A DNA stretch of 64,000 bases from Aminivibrio pyruvatiphilus. Lineage in GTDB: Bacteria > Synergistota > Synergistia > Synergistales > Aminobacteriaceae. The first letter of the stretch is position 1; each line of letters begins with the position of its first letter. Location of the stretch: contig NZ_SORI01000004.1 of the NCBI RefSeq assembly GCF_004366815.1, positions 1 to 64,000 of the forward strand. Direction: 5' to 3'. The translations under genes were made by a program, and so were the position numbers. The notes under the pieces are model-generated. The model did not search any database. It saw only the letters and a program-made list of their open reading frames with translations, and was not told the origin of the DNA. This document shows, piece after piece, positions 62,449 through 64,000 of the stretch.

Positions 62449-64000
62449 CCTCTTCCACCTGGAGGAAAGCGAGGAACGCCTCCTGGGGAATGGAGACCTT
62501 GCCGATCTGTTTCATCCGCTTCTTCCCTTCCTTCTGCTTTTCGAGCAGTTTCCTCTTCCTGGTGATGTCTCCTCCGTAGCATTTGGCGAGAACATCCTTG
62601 CGAAGGGCTTTCACGTTCTGGCGTACGATGACTTTTTTTCCTACGGAGGCCTGGATGGGAACCTCGAAAAGCTGGCTGGGGATCAGCTCCTTCAGTTTCC
62701 TCACGGCCGCCTGCCCCCTGTAATAGGCTGAATCCCGGTGGCAGATGAAGGAAAATGCATCCGCAGCCTCGCCGCTCACAAGCACATCGACCCTCACGAG
62801 ATCGGCCGCTTTCAGGCCGATGAACTCGTAGTCAAGGGAGGCGTACCCTCTCGTCTGGGATTTGAGCTTGTCGTGAAAGTCGATGATGAATTCCGCCAGT
62901 GGAAGTTCATACACCAGCCGGACCCTGTCCGGAGCGAGATAATCCATGGAAACATAGGTGCCCCGCTTGTCCTGGCAGAGTTTCATCACCTTCCCGACAT
63001 ACTCCGTGGGAACGAAAAGGGAGATCTTGATCACCGGTTCCCGGACTTCCTGGATCTCGCCGATTTCGGGGAAATCGGAAGGCCTGTGGGCCTCGATGAG
63101 GCCCCCGTCCTTCGTCACAACTTCGTAGACCACGTTGGGGGCTGTAGCCACGAGTTCCACCCCGAACTCCCTCCGGAGCCGTTCCTTCGAGACATCCATG
63201 TGCAACAGGCCGAGAAAGCCGCACCGGAAGCCGAAACCGAGGGCCACGGACGTCTCGGGCTCGAAGTTGATGGAGGAATCATTGAGGGTCAGTTTTTCCA
63301 GGGCATCCCGGAGCTGAGGGTAATCATCCCGCTCCACGGGATAAAACCCGCAGAACACCACGGGCTTGACCTTGCGGTAGCCCGGGAGGGGCGAGGCAGC
63401 GGGCCTGCCGTTGTCGGTGATGGTATCGCCTGTGTGGGCTTCCGCCACTGTTTTGATATTGGAGACCACATACCCGACTTCTCCGGCGGCAAGTTCATCG
63501 CAGGGCTGGAAACCGGGGCGGAACACTCCCACTTCCTCCACGGGGAAGACACCTCCGGTGGCCATGAAACGGATGGTCTGCCCCGGGCGGATCCTGCCGT
63601 TTACCACGCGAATGTAGCAGATGACCCCCTTATAATTATCGTAGACGGAATCGAAAATCATCGCCTGGAGGGGAGCCTCCCGGTCGCCCAAAGGAGCGGG
63701 AACTTTCTCTACTACCCGTTCCAGGATATCATCGATTCCCTTTCCCTCCTTGGCGCTGGCGAGGATGACATGATCGCAGTCAAGGCCCACCACGTCCTCG
63801 ATTTCCCGAATCACGTACTCCGGCCTGGAGGACGGAAGATCTATCTTGTTGATCACCGGGAGGATCTCGAGCCCCTGGTCCACTGCCATATAGGCGTTTG
63901 CCAGGGTCTGGGCCTCCACGCCCTGGGTGGCGTCCACCACGAGCAGCGCCCCTTCGCAGGCCGCAAGGGACCGGGAAACCTCGTACCCGAAGTCCACGTG
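62435..64000 (-). CDS. lepA: Elongation factor 4 (LepA), 5' part outside window
   Basis: At least 521 residues of this translational GTPase are present; the N-terminal ~80 residues with the P-loop lie beyond the right edge, and the first residues seen ([12 protein letters not shown]) are the G3 region. [13 protein letters not shown] contains G4. Domains II, III, V and the unique LepA C-terminal domain are complete: [20 protein letters not shown] (about, in parts), [20 protein letters not shown], and the C-terminal [19 protein letters not shown] segment with [14 protein letters not shown]. It back-translocates or rescues ribosomes under ionic stress. It overlaps hemW by 14 bases. Confidence 0.97.
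   Translation of the reverse strand, partial: HVDFGYEVSRSLAACEGALLVVDATQGVEAQTLANAYMAVDQGLEILPVINKIDLPSSRPEYVIREIEDVVGLDCDHVILASAKEGKGIDDILERVVEKVPAPLGDREAPLQAMIFDSVYDNYKGVICYIRVVNGRIRPGQTIRFMATGGVFPVEEVGVFRPGFQPCDELAAGEVGYVVSNIKTVAEAHTGDTITDNGRPAASPLPGYRKVKPVVFCGFYPVERDDYPQLRDALEKLTLNDSSINFEPETSVALGFGFRCGFLGLLHMDVSKERLRREFGVELVATAPNVVYEVVTKDGGLIEAHRPSDFPEIGEIQEVREPVIKISLFVPTEYVGKVMKLCQDKRGTYVSMDYLAPDRVRLVYELPLAEFIIDFHDKLKSQTRGYASLDYEFIGLKAADLVRVDVLVSGEAADAFSFICHRDSAYYRGQAAVRKLKELIPSQLFEVPIQASVGKKVIVRQNVKALRKDVLAKCYGGDITRKRKLLEKQKEGKKRMKQIGKVSIPQEAFLAFLQVEEDEEK

Overview
This 64 kb window looks like a chromosomal segment of an anaerobic, Gram-negative-type bacterium, most likely a member of the Synergistota. 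That assignment is an inference from the gene set and arrangement and was not tested by any search. The supporting genes are a single-chain pyruvate:ferredoxin oxidoreductase, acetate kinase, a small clostridial/Thermotoga-type ferredoxin, selenocysteine machinery (selA, selB, yedF), a hydrogenase maturation factor (hypF), corrinoid adenosylation (cobO), and a type II fatty acid operon headed by FapR. Almost every base is used for housekeeping genes. Coding density is very high, with many 4-base ATGA overlaps between consecutive genes.

Layout. (1) 1-150 is the edge of an insertion sequence: the first 27 codons of an IS1182-type transposase and its terminal region. (2) 223-7619 holds hisC-like aminotransferase, a TrpR/YerC repressor, nth, a Lon-like protease, cobO and hypF. 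(3) 7678-18307 (minus) is a long probable operon: prfB with its programmed frameshift, an S55 protease, tmk-yaaR-holB-ricT, ftsY, two poorly characterised genes, purB and glpX. (4) 18386-20799 (plus) holds birA and an MFS transporter. (5) 20831-29395 (minus) is the lipid operon fapR-plsX-fabH-fabK-fabD-fabG-acpP-fabF-rnc plus a substrate-binding-like lipoprotein or periplasmic protein. It is driven by a clear promoter overlapped by an inverted repeat. (6) 29421-31493 (minus) is ackA-yceD-rpmF, divergent from tmcAL, which is followed by convergent trmB-rsmD-coaD. (7) 35201-38755 is the PFOR gene behind a long leader, then tRNA-Pro and rsmA. (8) 39866-53085 (minus) is hup, preceded by a 15-gene run der-priA-coaBC-rpoZ-gmk-remA-yicC-hflX-plsC-cmk-HDOD-rluB-scpB-scpA-trpS (listed 3' to 5'). 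(9) 53183-56497 (minus) holds nif3, a CAU tRNA, ferredoxin, purR, ispE and veg. (10) 56543-60661 is the selenium block: selA-selB on minus and yedF divergent. (11) 60674-64000 (minus) is an unknown gene, hemW and a lepA that runs off the right edge.

How the genes work together. PFOR, ferredoxin and AckA form the pyruvate-to-acetate energy route. FapR, PlsX and the Fab enzymes make acyl-ACP and couple it to phospholipid synthesis (a PlsC-like acyltransferase lies in region 8). SelA and SelB make and deliver selenocysteine, although neither tRNA-Sec nor selD is in the window. Many of the rest serve translation and RNA quality (prfB, tmcAL, trmB, rsmA, rsmD, der, hflX, yicC, rnc, lepA, rluB, trpS) or chromosome maintenance (holB, priA, scpAB, hup, nth).

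I did not find a self-contained, undescribed multi-gene system such as a defence island, CRISPR array or biosynthetic cluster. The most interesting items are a PriA whose helicase motifs appear eroded, two long perfect hairpins that swallow the 3' ends of coding genes at convergent junctions, a possible FapR-type operator over the fab promoter, a structured leader before the PFOR gene, and three lineage-restricted proteins of unknown function.
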